Notes: generated by a model from the sequence alone, not told the origin. Counted from the first letter of the stretch, positions 7,617 through 15,857 are shown. The stretch is 18,028 nt of DNA from CALHKP01 sp963558075 (GCA_963558075.1 CAUWFN010000039.1:1-18028); one strand, 5' to 3'. Numbers and translations: made by a program.

Positions 7617-9047
7617 CTATTTTGTTTTACCTACAAGCATTTCTGAGCCTTTGCCGTTTTTTGTCACATCAAATACAGACATGCCTGTTTCTCTTGCAAT
7701 TATTTCTATAACCTTAGGACTGCAGAAGCCTGACTGACATCTTCCAGCACCGGCACGAGTTCTTCTCTTGATACCATCCATAGTCATAGCACCTAGAGGT
7801 CTGTTGATAGCTTCCATAATCTGGCCTTCTGATACAGTTTCGCATCTACATATGATATTGCCATATTCAGGCTTTTCAATTACAAGCTTACCATACTCTT
7901 CAACAGACATATCTTCGATACGTGTAATGCCTTTTCTCTTTCCATTAAAGTCAGGATTTGCCTCTAAATTTAGCTTTTCAGCTATCATGCCAGCAACCAT
8001 CTTACCTATAGCAGGGCAGCTACTTAGTCCTGGCGACTCAATACCTGCACAGTCATAGAAGTTTTCTGCGTCCTTTACTTCTCCTATAATAAATTCATCA
8101 CCATCTTCGTGAGCTCTAAGGCCTGCAAACGTTGTGATAACCTGATTTAGAGGTACGTTTTTAACGCTCATTGCAGCCTTTTCTCTTACCTGATCAAGAC
8201 CATCCTGAGTAATATCAATTCCCTCTTTATCCTCAATATCATAAGCAGTAGGGCCTACGATAAGGTTTCCTTCTACTGTAGGTGATACTAAAACACCTTT
8301 TCCAAATTTACCTGGCAAAGCAAAAATTGTGTGTGACACATGGTCTGAAACACGCTTGTCAAGAAGATAGTATTCTCCCTTTCTTGGCGTTATATTAATT
8401 TTTTCTTCAGAAACCATGTTATGGAAAACATCAGAATATACTCCGGCTGCATTTACAACACATTTTGCCTCATATACTCCGCCTGACGTTTCTACCTTCC
8501 AAAGATCACCGTCTCTGTACACGTTTTTCACTTCTGTATTCAGCTTAAACTCTACTCCGTTTGTACATGCGTTTTCAGCTAGTGCAATGTTTAGATTGAA
8601 CGGACATACAATTCCAGCACTAGGTGCATAAAGCGCAGCAACAACATCGTCTGCAAGGTTAGGTTCCATTTCAAAGAGCTTTTCTCTGTCCGTAATAACC
8701 TCAAGTCCTGGAACACCGTTTGCAATTCCTTTTTCTCTTAGCTCGTGAAGTCTATAAACTTCATCTTCGTTTGTACATACTACAAGAGATCCTGTATTCT
8801 TATACAGAAAATCTAATTCCTCTGACAGCTCTTTCATCATACTGCTTCCTTCAACATTGAGCTTAGCCTTCAGGCTACCTGGCTCAGCATCAAAGCCTGC
8901 ATGCACGATTCCGCTGTTTGCCTTGGATGTGCCGCAGCATACATCCGCTTCCTTTTCGATGACACATACGTCGGATCTGAATCGGGACAGCTCTCTTGCA
9001 GTTGCAGAGCCGACAACTCCGGCCCCGATTATGATTACATCATACAT
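7617..9047 (-). CDS. GlpA-like FAD-dependent dehydrogenase with BFD [2Fe-2S] domain
   Basis: A 476-residue DAO-family flavoprotein: FAD-binding IIIGAGVVGSATAREL at 5-20, GTSKANSGIVHAGF at 39-52, TPRKGEYYLLD near 220, and a C-terminal BFD-like domain with Cys400, Cys402, Cys437 and Cys442 (CRCETV and GRCQSGFC). This architecture is that of anaerobic glycerol-3-phosphate dehydrogenase subunit A, though it is shorter than E. coli GlpA (about 540 residues). The likely reaction is oxidation of sn-glycerol 3-phosphate to dihydroxyacetone phosphate, with electrons leaving through the two downstream proteins. Relatives of this fold act on 2-hydroxyglutarate or other hydroxy and amino acids, so the substrate is not certain. 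No glycerol kinase, GlpF or GlpC lies in the window. The gene begins 39 bases after the flippase stop with no clear promoter between them, so cotranscription is possible. Confidence 0.82.
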   Translation of the reverse strand: MYDVIIIGAGVVGSATARELSRFRSDVCVIEKEADVCCGTSKANSGIVHAGFDAEPGSLKAKLNVEGSSMMKELSEELDFLYKNTGSLVVCTNEDEVYRLHELREKGIANGVPGLEVITDREKLFEMEPNLADDVVAALYAPSAGIVCPFNLNIALAENACTNGVEFKLNTEVKNVYRDGDLWKVETSGGVYEAKCVVNAAGVYSDVFHNMVSEEKINITPRKGEYYLLDKRVSDHVSHTIFALPGKFGKGVLVSPTVEGNLIVGPTAYDIEDKEGIDITQDGLDQVREKAAMSVKNVPLNQVITTFAGLRAHEDGDEFIIGEVKDAENFYDCAGIESPGLSSCPAIGKMVAGMIAEKLNLEANPDFNGKRKGITRIEDMSVEEYGKLVIEKPEYGNIICRCETVSEGQIMEAINRPLGAMTMDGIKRRTRAGAGRCQSGFCSPKVIEIIARETGMSVFDVTKNGKGSEMLVGKTK

Positions 9048-9086
9048 ATCTACTTAAATCCCCCTACTAAAATAGTAATAATATAT

Positions 9087-10598
9087 TTATTTTAACCTTC
9101 GCTTAAGAACATCTGTCATGTATTTGAATTCATCTGTCTTTCTAAACAGAAGAACCATACACAAATTAGGTACTGTCAGGCTTACCATCAGATGAAGAGC
9201 AAAGGATATAAATCCTGTTCCACTGACAAAGCTGTCTACAAAAGCAGTAACAGCTAAAATAATTATAAATACAGCAAAGTAACCTGCGTATCTCAGATAA
9301 TATCTCGATGCAGATTTGTCAAAACCGTATTTATACAGTACATGAGGCTCAATCCATACACATGTAAGAAGTGAGCTTATAATTGTACCGATAAGAACGC
9401 CACATACTCCTATATAATTTACGAGAACTACTGAAATAACAAGATTAATCAAAGACTCATAAAGCGGCATGAACTTGTTATACCAGTACAGACCTTTTGC
9501 ATTTTTGAACGTCTGCACGCTTCCTCTGAGCCCTGTTATATATAACTTCAGCACAATAAAAAATACTATTTCCATGCTGAAAAGATACTTTTCTCCAAGC
9601 CATATATCACGTATAAACGGATTCAGCAGGTTGAAAAGACAAACGCATACAAAAACATATAGCCAGAAGTTAATAAAAAGCACGCGGAAAAACGTTCTCT
9701 CCTGAACTTCTGCAGATTCTGTAGCCGCAAGATTCCCCACGCTTGCAGAAATAGCATTGAAAAACTTGCTAATAAATGTTGTAACTGCATTAGTTATAGT
9801 ACAGTAGTTAGTATATATACCCACACTTATAAGTCCTATAAACTTAGAAATGATAAGATTATCTGTAGCAAACACGATAATTGTTCCGATTTTATGAAAA
9901 ATCATAGCCCATGTATTTTTCTTTATCTCCTGGAAAATCTTATCAGGCATTTTTGAATGAGCCTTTTCCTTTAGGTATGGGTACTTCCTGTCTGCAATTA
10001 CAGTGATTGAGATATTTTGAATCAGAATAAATGCTATTCCAATCACCATAAACAAAATATAGTTCTTTGTTGTGAAAAGCACTACCGCCTGAAAAATCAC
10101 CATTAGAACTTCGCACAGTCCGCGGTTAAGAACAACGATATAGTTATTCTGATTTGCAGTAACAAATGCAGACTTGTATGAGAAAAAATACGAAACCGCC
10201 GAATTTACAACGTATAGCATATAAATAAGGTGAAGGTCTGTTATATCTGGCATATCTTTAATAAAGAAATCTATAAATGGCGTCAATGCAAATCCTGCAA
10301 CAAGAACAAATATGCCAACAGAAATATATACTTTTTTGTAAAAAGCCATTATTTCTGTTATTGTTTTTTTCTCGTTTCTCGCTATAGGTCCATACAGACT
10401 AAACGTTATAGCTTCTCCAATACCAAGCTCTGCAAGAGAAAGCATCGTAAGAATATTGCTAAACAGCCCGCTAAGTCCAACATATTCAATTGTAAGTACA
10501 TATATTATAACAGTTCTAGATGCAAACTGACAAAGTATATGCAACGCATGCAGAATCCATGCTGTTTTTATATTTCTTGCTGAGTTTTCTAAACGCAT
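9087..10598 (-). CDS. Wzx-like polysaccharide flippase (MATE/MVF superfamily)
   Basis: A 503-residue polytopic membrane protein with about twelve to fourteen hydrophobic segments. Near the N-terminus YVGLSGLFSNILTMLSLAE and GIGEAITFSLYGPIA match the first repeats of oligosaccharide flippases (RfbX/Wzx, polysaccharide_synt). It should move undecaprenyl-linked repeat units across the cytoplasmic membrane for the polymerase-like protein encoded at 3345-4691. It starts at an ATG with a GAGGGG ribosome binding site 3 bases upstream, and a plausible promoter lies at 10628-10656. Substrate specificity cannot be read from the sequence. A MurJ-like lipid II flippase is less likely because the gene sits with polymer genes and lacks the MurJ N-terminal pattern. 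Confidence 0.82.
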   Translation of the reverse strand: MRLENSARNIKTAWILHALHILCQFASRTVIIYVLTIEYVGLSGLFSNILTMLSLAELGIGEAITFSLYGPIARNEKKTITEIMAFYKKVYISVGIFVLVAGFALTPFIDFFIKDMPDITDLHLIYMLYVVNSAVSYFFSYKSAFVTANQNNYIVVLNRGLCEVLMVIFQAVVLFTTKNYILFMVIGIAFILIQNISITVIADRKYPYLKEKAHSKMPDKIFQEIKKNTWAMIFHKIGTIIVFATDNLIISKFIGLISVGIYTNYCTITNAVTTFISKFFNAISASVGNLAATESAEVQERTFFRVLFINFWLYVFVCVCLFNLLNPFIRDIWLGEKYLFSMEIVFFIVLKLYITGLRGSVQTFKNAKGLYWYNKFMPLYESLINLVISVVLVNYIGVCGVLIGTIISSLLTCVWIEPHVLYKYGFDKSASRYYLRYAGYFAVFIIILAVTAFVDSFVSGTGFISFALHLMVSLTVPNLCMVLLFRKTDEFKYMTDVLKRRLK

Positions 10599-10627
10599 TA
10601 TCCCCTCAATCTAACTTACTGCAACAC

Positions 10628-10656
10628 GTTATAAGGTTAACATGCTGCTATAGCAA
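10628..10656 (-). promoter_or_regulatory. Likely promoter of the flippase gene
   Basis: On the minus strand TTGCTA (10651-10656), 17 bases, then TATAAC (10628-10633), directly after the hairpin at 10661-10681 and 29 bases before the flippase ATG. The -35 is 4/6 and the -10 is 5/6 of consensus. Confidence 0.5.
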
Positions 10657-10660
10657 AGAC

Positions 10661-10681
10661 AGACCGCCAAAATGGCGGTCT
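10661..10681 (-). terminator. Hairpin terminator after the aminotransferase gene
   Basis: A perfect 8-base-pair stem AGACCGCC / GGCGGTCT with a 5-base loop lies 8 bases after the stop codon at 10690. The following minus-strand run is only GTCTTTG, a weak U-tract, so some readthrough into the flippase gene is possible. Confidence 0.65.
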
Positions 10682-10689
10682 ATTAAATA

Positions 10690-11820
10690 CTACTTATTTA
10701 AATATTCTGTAACTGCATCTGCTACAGTCTTTATTTCATCATCCTTCAGATAAGGATGCATAGGAAGAGCAAGAACTGTATCGCACAGTTTTTCTGTTAC
10801 TGAGCAGTCATAGCCATAATCATCGCCAATTCCGAAAGCAAGCTGTTTGTGCATTGGTTTCGGATAGTAAATCATAGATGGAATACCCTGCTCTTTTAGG
10901 GCAGCCTGAAGGCCGTCTCTTACTTCCTTTGATTCAAGCTGAATTGTATACTGAGCCCAGCTTGAATAGAAGCCTTCTTTTACAACAGGTGTAACAACTT
11001 TTCCTGCAAGAAGTCTTGTGTACTCATCTGCAACGTGATTTACATCACGAACCTCATAATCGGCAAAAGCCTTGAGCTTTACTGAAAGAATTGCAGCCTG
11101 AATAGTATCAAGTCTTGAGTTCAGACCAATTCTTACATTATCATACTTCATTTCGCCTTTTCCATGAACTCTGATAGATCTTATAATATCAGCAAGCGCA
11201 TCATCATCTGTAAATACAGCGCCTCCGTCACCATAGCATCCTAGCGGTTTTGCTGGGAAGAATGAAGTAGTTGAAATATCTCCAAAGCTGCAAGCTTTTT
11301 TGCCATTGATTTCTCCACCAAAGCCCTGTGCTCCGTCTTCTAGGACATATAGACCATACTTGTCTGCAACTTTTCTCACAGCATCAAAGTCTGCAGGAAG
11401 ACCAAACAGATCAACTGCAACAACAGCCTTTGGAACTAGCTTTCCTTCGGCAATAACTTTTTCTACTGCAGTTTCAAGTGAATTAACATCGATATTGTAT
11501 GTATCCTTACATACATCAACAAATACAGGAGTTGCACCTGCGTGTGATACAATTTCACCTGATGAGAAGAATGTGAAATCAGGAACAAATACCGCATCAC
11601 CCTCTTTGATGTCCCATGCCATCATAGCAATAGTAAGCGCATCTGTACCGTTTGCACATGTGATGCAGTGCTTAACGCCTACGTATTCTGCAAGTTCCTT
11701 CTCCAGCTGAGCAACCTGTGCACCGCTGATAAAATTGCAGTCAGTAGCGACCTTAACCATAGCTTCGTCAATATCTTTTTTCAGCACCTGGTACTGTGTT
11801 TTTAAATCTCTGAATTGCAT
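10690..11820 (-). CDS. DegT/DnrJ/EryC1-family PLP-dependent sugar aminotransferase (WbpE-like)
   Basis: A 376-residue fold-type I PLP enzyme of the DegT/StrS family. CANGTDAL (55-62) binds the phosphate, EDGAQGFGG (161-169) carries Asp162 to the PLP pyridine nitrogen, and SFFPAKPLGCYGDGGA (186-201) holds the Schiff-base Lys191. The N-terminal FRDLKTQYQ and the Lys loop resemble WbpE/WlbC, enzymes that aminate UDP-2-acetamido-2-deoxy-3-keto-hexuluronate with glutamate. It should therefore make an amino sugar nucleotide for a surface polysaccharide; the exact keto-sugar is inferred. No partner dehydrogenase or N-acetyltransferase is in the window. The gene appears to have its own promoter at 11887-11895 and to end at the hairpin at 10661-10681. 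Confidence 0.87.
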   Translation of the reverse strand: MQFRDLKTQYQVLKKDIDEAMVKVATDCNFISGAQVAQLEKELAEYVGVKHCITCANGTDALTIAMMAWDIKEGDAVFVPDFTFFSSGEIVSHAGATPVFVDVCKDTYNIDVNSLETAVEKVIAEGKLVPKAVVAVDLFGLPADFDAVRKVADKYGLYVLEDGAQGFGGEINGKKACSFGDISTTSFFPAKPLGCYGDGGAVFTDDDALADIIRSIRVHGKGEMKYDNVRIGLNSRLDTIQAAILSVKLKAFADYEVRDVNHVADEYTRLLAGKVVTPVVKEGFYSSWAQYTIQLESKEVRDGLQAALKEQGIPSMIYYPKPMHKQLAFGIGDDYGYDCSVTEKLCDTVLALPMHPYLKDDEIKTVADAVTEYLNK

Positions 11821-11886
11821 TGTTTAATCCTTTCTCCTTACATCAAATGTCCGATGCAGCATACTTGCCAATCACCGTGACACTAT

Positions 11887-11895
11887 ATTATATCA
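11887..11895 (-). promoter_or_regulatory. Extended -10 promoter of the aminotransferase gene
   Basis: On the minus strand TGATATAAT gives a consensus -10 with an extended TG. No good -35 is seen 17 bases upstream. It lies about 65 bases before the ATG at 11820 and just after the thioesterase stop, with no terminator visible between them. Confidence 0.6.
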
Positions 11896-11912
11896 CACTT
11901 TGAGGATTTTTA

Positions 11913-12371
11913 CTAAACTTTTAGTCCATTTCCCTGAGCTTTTATTACAGTAAAGCTAGCCATTGCTGTTGCACTCAGTAAACCTGTATCCATATCTATC
12001 GCTTTTGCCATAATACGAATAAGTCTCTTTCCAACCTGCGTATACTCACAATGGATTCTCTGTCGTTTTCCTGTCATTGCCTTGATATAGCTGATTGTAA
12101 TATCTGTAGTAGATATAAAATCTCTTCTCAGGGCAAGAGCACCTGTTCCCATGCATGTGTCAAAAGCACTACAGATAAGTCCTCCATGAACTCCGTCATA
12201 CGGATTTAGCATCCATTCTTTCGGCTCAAAGAGAAAGTCTGCATAAGGCTTCTCACATTCACAATCACACTCAATAAGCTCAAGACCCAGCATTGCACAT
12301 ATTCTGTTTTCCTGCTTGCCATACTGGTCAAGAAGTTTTCTAATCTCTTCTGCATAAATTTCGTTTGTCAT
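11913..12371 (-). CDS. PaaI-family hotdog-fold thioesterase
   Basis: A 152-residue single hotdog-domain protein. The active-site helix is recognisable in NPYDGVHGGLICSAFDTCMG (residues 56-75): Asn56, His62-Gly-Gly and Asp71 match the PaaI/YbgC-type acyl-CoA thioesterase pattern. It probably hydrolyses an acyl-CoA or aryl-CoA in the cytoplasm; the substrate is unknown. A short cysteine-rich stretch, CDCECE at 35-40, precedes the domain and is unusual, but no role can be assigned. The gene follows the GntR regulator by 43 bases and is probably cotranscribed with it. Confidence 0.85.
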   Translation of the reverse strand: MTNEIYAEEIRKLLDQYGKQENRICAMLGLELIECDCECEKPYADFLFEPKEWMLNPYDGVHGGLICSAFDTCMGTGALALRRDFISTTDITISYIKAMTGKRQRIHCEYTQVGKRLIRIMAKAIDMDTGLLSATAMASFTVIKAQGNGLKV

Positions 12372-12414
12372 TTTAAAGCCTCTTTCTGGACTACGTCATT
12401 AAATTTTATTTATT

Positions 12415-13083
12415 TTATCTGCAGGATTCTTCCTCCTCCAGATATTCTTCAGGTCTTTTTCTATCAGAACCCCAGTGAGCAAAAACAGTATCGATAAGCT
12501 TCTGTCTATCTCCATCTCTGAAGCATTCTATAAGTCTCTTGTGATCTTCATTTACAACAGCAAGCCACTTAAACTTATCCTCCTCGTTCTGACTGAACCA
12601 TGAAGTTCTGACATACTTCTGCTGAAGCGACATAATCAAATCCACTAAGTTTCGATTTCCGCATTTATCAAAATATATCTTGTGGAAAGCATTCTGCTCG
12701 TCATGATACAGCTCGTAATTCTGTCTTTCGATAGCAAGCTCCATTCCAAGCTCAAGTGTTTCCATCTTCTCTATATCTTTTTCTGTAATGCTGTCAAGCG
12801 CCAGCACCTCCGCATATGAATCGAGGCATGCAATAATAAAATAATTTTCCCATACATCTTTTCTTTCGAGGTGTCTTACAAAGAACCCCTTACGGCTATT
12901 GTTATCTATAATCCCATCTGCAGCAAGTCTGATCAAAGCTTCTCTTATCGGAGTTCTACTCACGCCGAAAATCTCCATGAGCTCAGCCTCTGAAAGTCTC
13001 TTCCCTGATCCGTAATTGCCAATTTCAATTTCATGTACAATATAATCATACACCTGTTCACTTGATGATTTAATCTTAACCAT
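12415..13083 (-). CDS. GntR-family transcriptional regulator, FCD (FadR) subfamily
   Basis: A 222-residue regulator. The N-terminal winged helix-turn-helix covers about residues 8-70, with LSEAELMEIFGVSRTPIREA as the recognition region and GFFVR as the wing. The C-terminal FCD domain is all-helical, and His134, His181 and His203 fall at positions that bind metal and a carboxylate ligand in this subfamily. The ligand is therefore probably an organic acid or amino acid. It is transcribed away from an amino acid permease across a 294-base gap, and with a PaaI-type thioesterase downstream. It is likely to control the permease and itself. A TTGACT-17-TATAAT promoter and an AT-rich palindrome lie upstream. 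Confidence 0.88.
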   Translation of the reverse strand: MVKIKSSSEQVYDYIVHEIEIGNYGSGKRLSEAELMEIFGVSRTPIREALIRLAADGIIDNNSRKGFFVRHLERKDVWENYFIIACLDSYAEVLALDSITEKDIEKMETLELGMELAIERQNYELYHDEQNAFHKIYFDKCGNRNLVDLIMSLQQKYVRTSWFSQNEEDKFKWLAVVNEDHKRLIECFRDGDRQKLIDTVFAHWGSDRKRPEEYLEEEESCR

Positions 13084-13106
13084 ATCTGATCCCCCTTATT
13101 TAATTG

Positions 13107-13120
13107 TAAAATATATTTTA
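13107..13120. promoter_or_regulatory. Perfect 14-base palindrome in the regulator leader
   Basis: TAAAATATATTTTA reads the same on both strands and lies in the transcribed leader of the GntR gene, 24 bases before its ATG. It could be an autoregulatory operator. Its low complexity in an AT-rich region makes a chance origin plausible. Confidence 0.3.
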
Positions 13121-13153
13121 TCTCCACCTCGTTAATTTTTTTCTATTCTTCTA

Positions 13154-13182
13154 ATTATATGTATAATTTTTTTACAAGTCAA
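13154..13182 (-). promoter_or_regulatory. Promoter of the GntR regulator-thioesterase operon
   Basis: On the minus strand TTGACT (13177-13182), a 17-base spacer and TATAAT (13154-13159): 5/6 and 6/6 of consensus. The predicted transcript start is about 65 bases before the regulator ATG. Confidence 0.75.
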
Positions 13183-13299
13183 TACACACGACACTTAAAT
13201 ATTCTTAATATTAGCATGACAACGTCAAATATACAATGCAAAAACAGAAGAAAATCTCATATAATCGAAAAATACATAAGTGATAAAACCCCAGCTTCG

Positions 13300-13308
13300 T
13301 GTTAGAAT
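13300..13308 (+). promoter_or_regulatory. Extended -10 promoter for the permease gene
   Basis: TGTTAGAAT gives an extended -10 (TAGAAT, 5/6) about 70 bases before the permease ATG at 13378, without a clear -35. A consensus TATAAT at 13260-13265 is an alternative, also with a poor -35. A weak -35 would be consistent with a regulated promoter. Confidence 0.45.
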
Positions 13309-13377
13309 TATCTATGAAAGGAAAAATTTCAGAATCGATAATTTAGTTTTTTTAATTGCAGGAAGGAATGCATAAAT

Positions 13378-14736
13378 ATGAATAATATTAAAGCAAAAGC
13401 TTCCGATGCTGGTTTTAAACAGGAAATAGGCCTTTGGGGAGGCGTAAGCATGCTCGGAAGCATCATGATAGGCGGCGGAATATTTTATATAGGTTCATAT
13501 GTACTCGAGCGCACAGATTACAATATGGGGCTTGCTCTTCTTTGCTGGGTTATAGGAGGAATTATTACAATGCTCGGCGGACTATGCTTTGCCGAACTTG
13601 GAGCAATGCTTCCTAAAGCAGGTGGAATGACTGTATACCTCAATACTGCCTATCATCCACTTATCGGATTTTTAAACGGATTTAACAGCTGGCTTCTCAG
13701 CGGAGCAGGATCACTTGCCGCGGGAGCACTTGCATTTTCAGCAATCTTTGGATTAAGCGATTTAACAGGGAAGCTAGTCGCATCAGGTCTTATTATTGCA
13801 TTTACAGCATATAACATGCTAGGCATCAAAGCTGGATCTATGTTTCAGAATTTCACTATGGTAGCCAAGCTAATTCCCATAGCAGTTATAATGTTTTCTG
13901 CATTTATTATGGGCTATGTGAACCCTGTGCTTACTTTCATACCAGAAAGCGGAAAAGTTAGTATATCATCGTTTATAACTATGACAGCCTATGCTACTCT
14001 TGCAACCCTTTGGGCCTATGAAGGATGGATTAATCTCAATACAATTTCAGAAGAAATGAAAAATCCAAAGAGAAATCTTCCACTTTCTCTGATTATAGCA
14101 ATTAGCGGAATTACACTACTCTATGTGCTGTTTAATCTTGCAATTTATAAGGTCATCCCATCTAATGAGATTCGCCTCCTAGTTGAAAGCGGTAACTTCT
14201 ATCTAGGAACAGAAGCTGCAACAAGAATTTTCGGCACAGCAGGCGGTATAATCGTAATTATAGGCATGATAATTTCACAACTCGGTTCAATCAACGGAAT
14301 GGCTATCGCATTTCCTCGTACATATTATGCAATGGCAGAAGAAGGTCATTTCTTCCGCTCTTTTGCAAAGCTCCACCCGAAAACTCATGTGCCAACTGCT
14401 GCGATTTTCTGCCAGTGTCTTATTACAGTTATACTCATCTGGTTCAGAGATCTTAGCCAGCTTATATCCCTTGTAGTATTCAGCAATATGCTGTTCAATT
14501 TAATGGTAATAATTGCAGTACCTTTGCTCAGAAAAAAAATGCCTGATGCCGAAAGACCATACAAAGTATGGGGAGGAATGCCAACTGTTTATATAACAAT
14601 TGTAATATTCTTTCTGCTTATGGTTAACACTTTAATCGAGGATCCTTTTACATGTGTTATAGGCCTAGCAGTTCCTATGGCAGGAACTATAGTGTACTAT
14701 CTGTTCGATAGAAAAATGAAAAACAGCAGAGCCTGA
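13378..14736 (+). CDS. APC-family amino acid permease
   Basis: A 452-residue integral membrane protein with about twelve hydrophobic segments. The first helix carries the glycine-rich substrate-binding motif IMIGGGIFYIG. GGLCFAELGAMLPKAGG near 63-80 and ISEEMKNPKRNLP near 224-236 are the conserved loops of the amino acid-polyamine-organocation superfamily, nearest in style to LAT/SteT exchangers. It should import or exchange amino acids; the particular substrate is not readable. GGAAGGA lies 10 bases before the ATG. An out-of-frame ATG at 13368 would give only a five-codon frame overlapping this start. The gene is divergent from the GntR regulator, its probable controller, and ends in a hairpin overlapping its last codons. 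Confidence 0.87.
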   Translation: MNNIKAKASDAGFKQEIGLWGGVSMLGSIMIGGGIFYIGSYVLERTDYNMGLALLCWVIGGIITMLGGLCFAELGAMLPKAGGMTVYLNTAYHPLIGFLNGFNSWLLSGAGSLAAGALAFSAIFGLSDLTGKLVASGLIIAFTAYNMLGIKAGSMFQNFTMVAKLIPIAVIMFSAFIMGYVNPVLTFIPESGKVSISSFITMTAYATLATLWAYEGWINLNTISEEMKNPKRNLPLSLIIAISGITLLYVLFNLAIYKVIPSNEIRLLVESGNFYLGTEAATRIFGTAGGIIVIIGMIISQLGSINGMAIAFPRTYYAMAEEGHFFRSFAKLHPKTHVPTAAIFCQCLITVILIWFRDLSQLISLVVFSNMLFNLMVIIAVPLLRKKMPDAERPYKVWGGMPTVYITIVIFFLLMVNTLIEDPFTCVIGLAVPMAGTIVYYLFDRKMKNSRA

Positions 14737-14767
14737 AGCTAATCTATCAGACTCTGCTATTTTTGTT
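14725..14767. terminator. Bidirectional terminator between converging genes
   Basis: AGCAGAG (14725-14731) pairs with CTCTGCT (14752-14758). After one mismatch, CTGA pairs with TCAG around a 10-base loop. The plus strand continues ATTTTTGTT; the minus strand continues GTTTTTCATTTTT. It therefore can stop the permease transcript and also the YeiH-like transcript coming from the other side. The left arm overlaps the permease stop region. Confidence 0.75.
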
Positions 14768-14825
14768 ACAGTATATATAATATAGGATATTGAAATGAAA
14801 TTATTATGATCTATTTATATTATTC

Positions 14826-15857
14826 TTACCATAGGTGCATCACATGCTGAAGAGCAAGAGATACTGCTGTAATACCTGCCCAGCATGACATGCCCATGAT
14901 AATAGGCTTTCCGCCACTTTTAACAAGCTTAACTATATCTGTATTAAATCCAATAGCACCCATTGCCATAATTATGAAAAACTTTGACAAATCCTTTAGA
15001 GGAAGAAATACCTCTGCAGGAACGCCTGCTGCAGTTGAAACAGTAGTAATTAGGCTTGCTCCAATAAAGAACAAAATGAAGAATGGAAATACCTTTTTTA
15101 GAGACACTTTGTTACCACTCTCAACCTCTGCTTTTCTTGCTCTGTATATTGCAAGAACAAGTGTTATCGGAATAATAGCAAGAGTTCTAGTGAGTTTAAC
15201 AGTTACTGCTTTGTCAAGGGTCATATTCCCAAGATTATAGATGCTGTCCCATGTTGAGGCTGCAGCGGTTACTGATGATGTATCATTTACTGCTGTTCCA
15301 GCAAAAATTCCAAAAGCTTCTCCGGATGTTGTAGAAAAGCCAAGAGCTGTTCCAAGTGCAGGGAAAGTAAGTGCTGCCAGGATGTTAAACAGGAAGATTA
15401 CGGATATTGCCTGGGCTACTTCTTCTTCGTCTGCATCAATAACCGGTGCAGTAGCTGCGATTGCAGATCCTCCACAGATAGATGATCCGACACCGATAAG
15501 TGTGGAAATCTTTGTTGGGATATGCATCACCTTATGTAAAACATATGCTATGATCAGCGATGTACTGATTGTACATATGATAATTGGCAGGGACTGTTTA
15601 CCTGTTTCCATTACAACCTCAAGGTTAAGACCAAATCCAAGAAGAACTACAGCATACTGTAGAATTTTCTTAGAAGTGTATTTCACACCGCTTTCTAGCG
15701 GAGCTCTATTTTTGATGACAAGTGCAAGGACCATCCCGATAAGAATTGCAAATACAGGTCCTCCAATTACAGGAAATATATTTCCAAGCACAGCCGCAGG
15801 AATCGCAACTGCAAGACAGAAAAGTATTCCTTTCCAGTTTTTACTGATAAAACTCAT
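14826..15857 (-). CDS. YeiH/UPF0324-family putative sulfur-oxyanion exporter
   Basis: A 343-residue membrane protein of the YeiH (UPF0324, Cons_hypoth698) family with about ten hydrophobic segments. The two signature sites are clear: GVGSSICGGSAIAA at 122-135 and AGTAVNDTSSVTAAA at 186-200. YeiH is annotated as a putative sulfate exporter, and in enterobacteria it lies next to the LysR regulator gene yeiE, which is linked to sulfite response. A role in moving sulfite, sulfate or a related anion out of the cell is an inference. An AAGGAGG site precedes the ATG, and only 12 bases separate it from the thioredoxin-reductase-like gene, so the two form one operon. The transcript probably ends at the bidirectional terminator at 14725-14767. 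Confidence 0.87.
   Translation of the reverse strand: MSFISKNWKGILFCLAVAIPAAVLGNIFPVIGGPVFAILIGMVLALVIKNRAPLESGVKYTSKKILQYAVVLLGFGLNLEVVMETGKQSLPIIICTISTSLIIAYVLHKVMHIPTKISTLIGVGSSICGGSAIAATAPVIDADEEEVAQAISVIFLFNILAALTFPALGTALGFSTTSGEAFGIFAGTAVNDTSSVTAAASTWDSIYNLGNMTLDKAVTVKLTRTLAIIPITLVLAIYRARKAEVESGNKVSLKKVFPFFILFFIGASLITTVSTAAGVPAEVFLPLKDLSKFFIIMAMGAIGFNTDIVKLVKSGGKPIIMGMSCWAGITAVSLALQHVMHLW

Noticed and set aside
10230..10583. Plus-strand frame of 117 codons rich in Lys, Cys and Tyr
   Set aside because: It is the complement of hydrophobic flippase codons; the composition is an artefact of reading membrane helices backwards.
11876..11895. Imperfect inverted repeat GTGACACTATATTATATCAC over the aminotransferase -10 region
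   Set aside because: Only six of ten positions pair and the centre is simply the AT-rich -10; too weak to call an operator.
13084..13377. Riboswitch or T-box before the amino acid permease
   Set aside because: The predicted leader is only about 60 bases, with no stem array, T-box sequence or transcription-attenuating hairpin.
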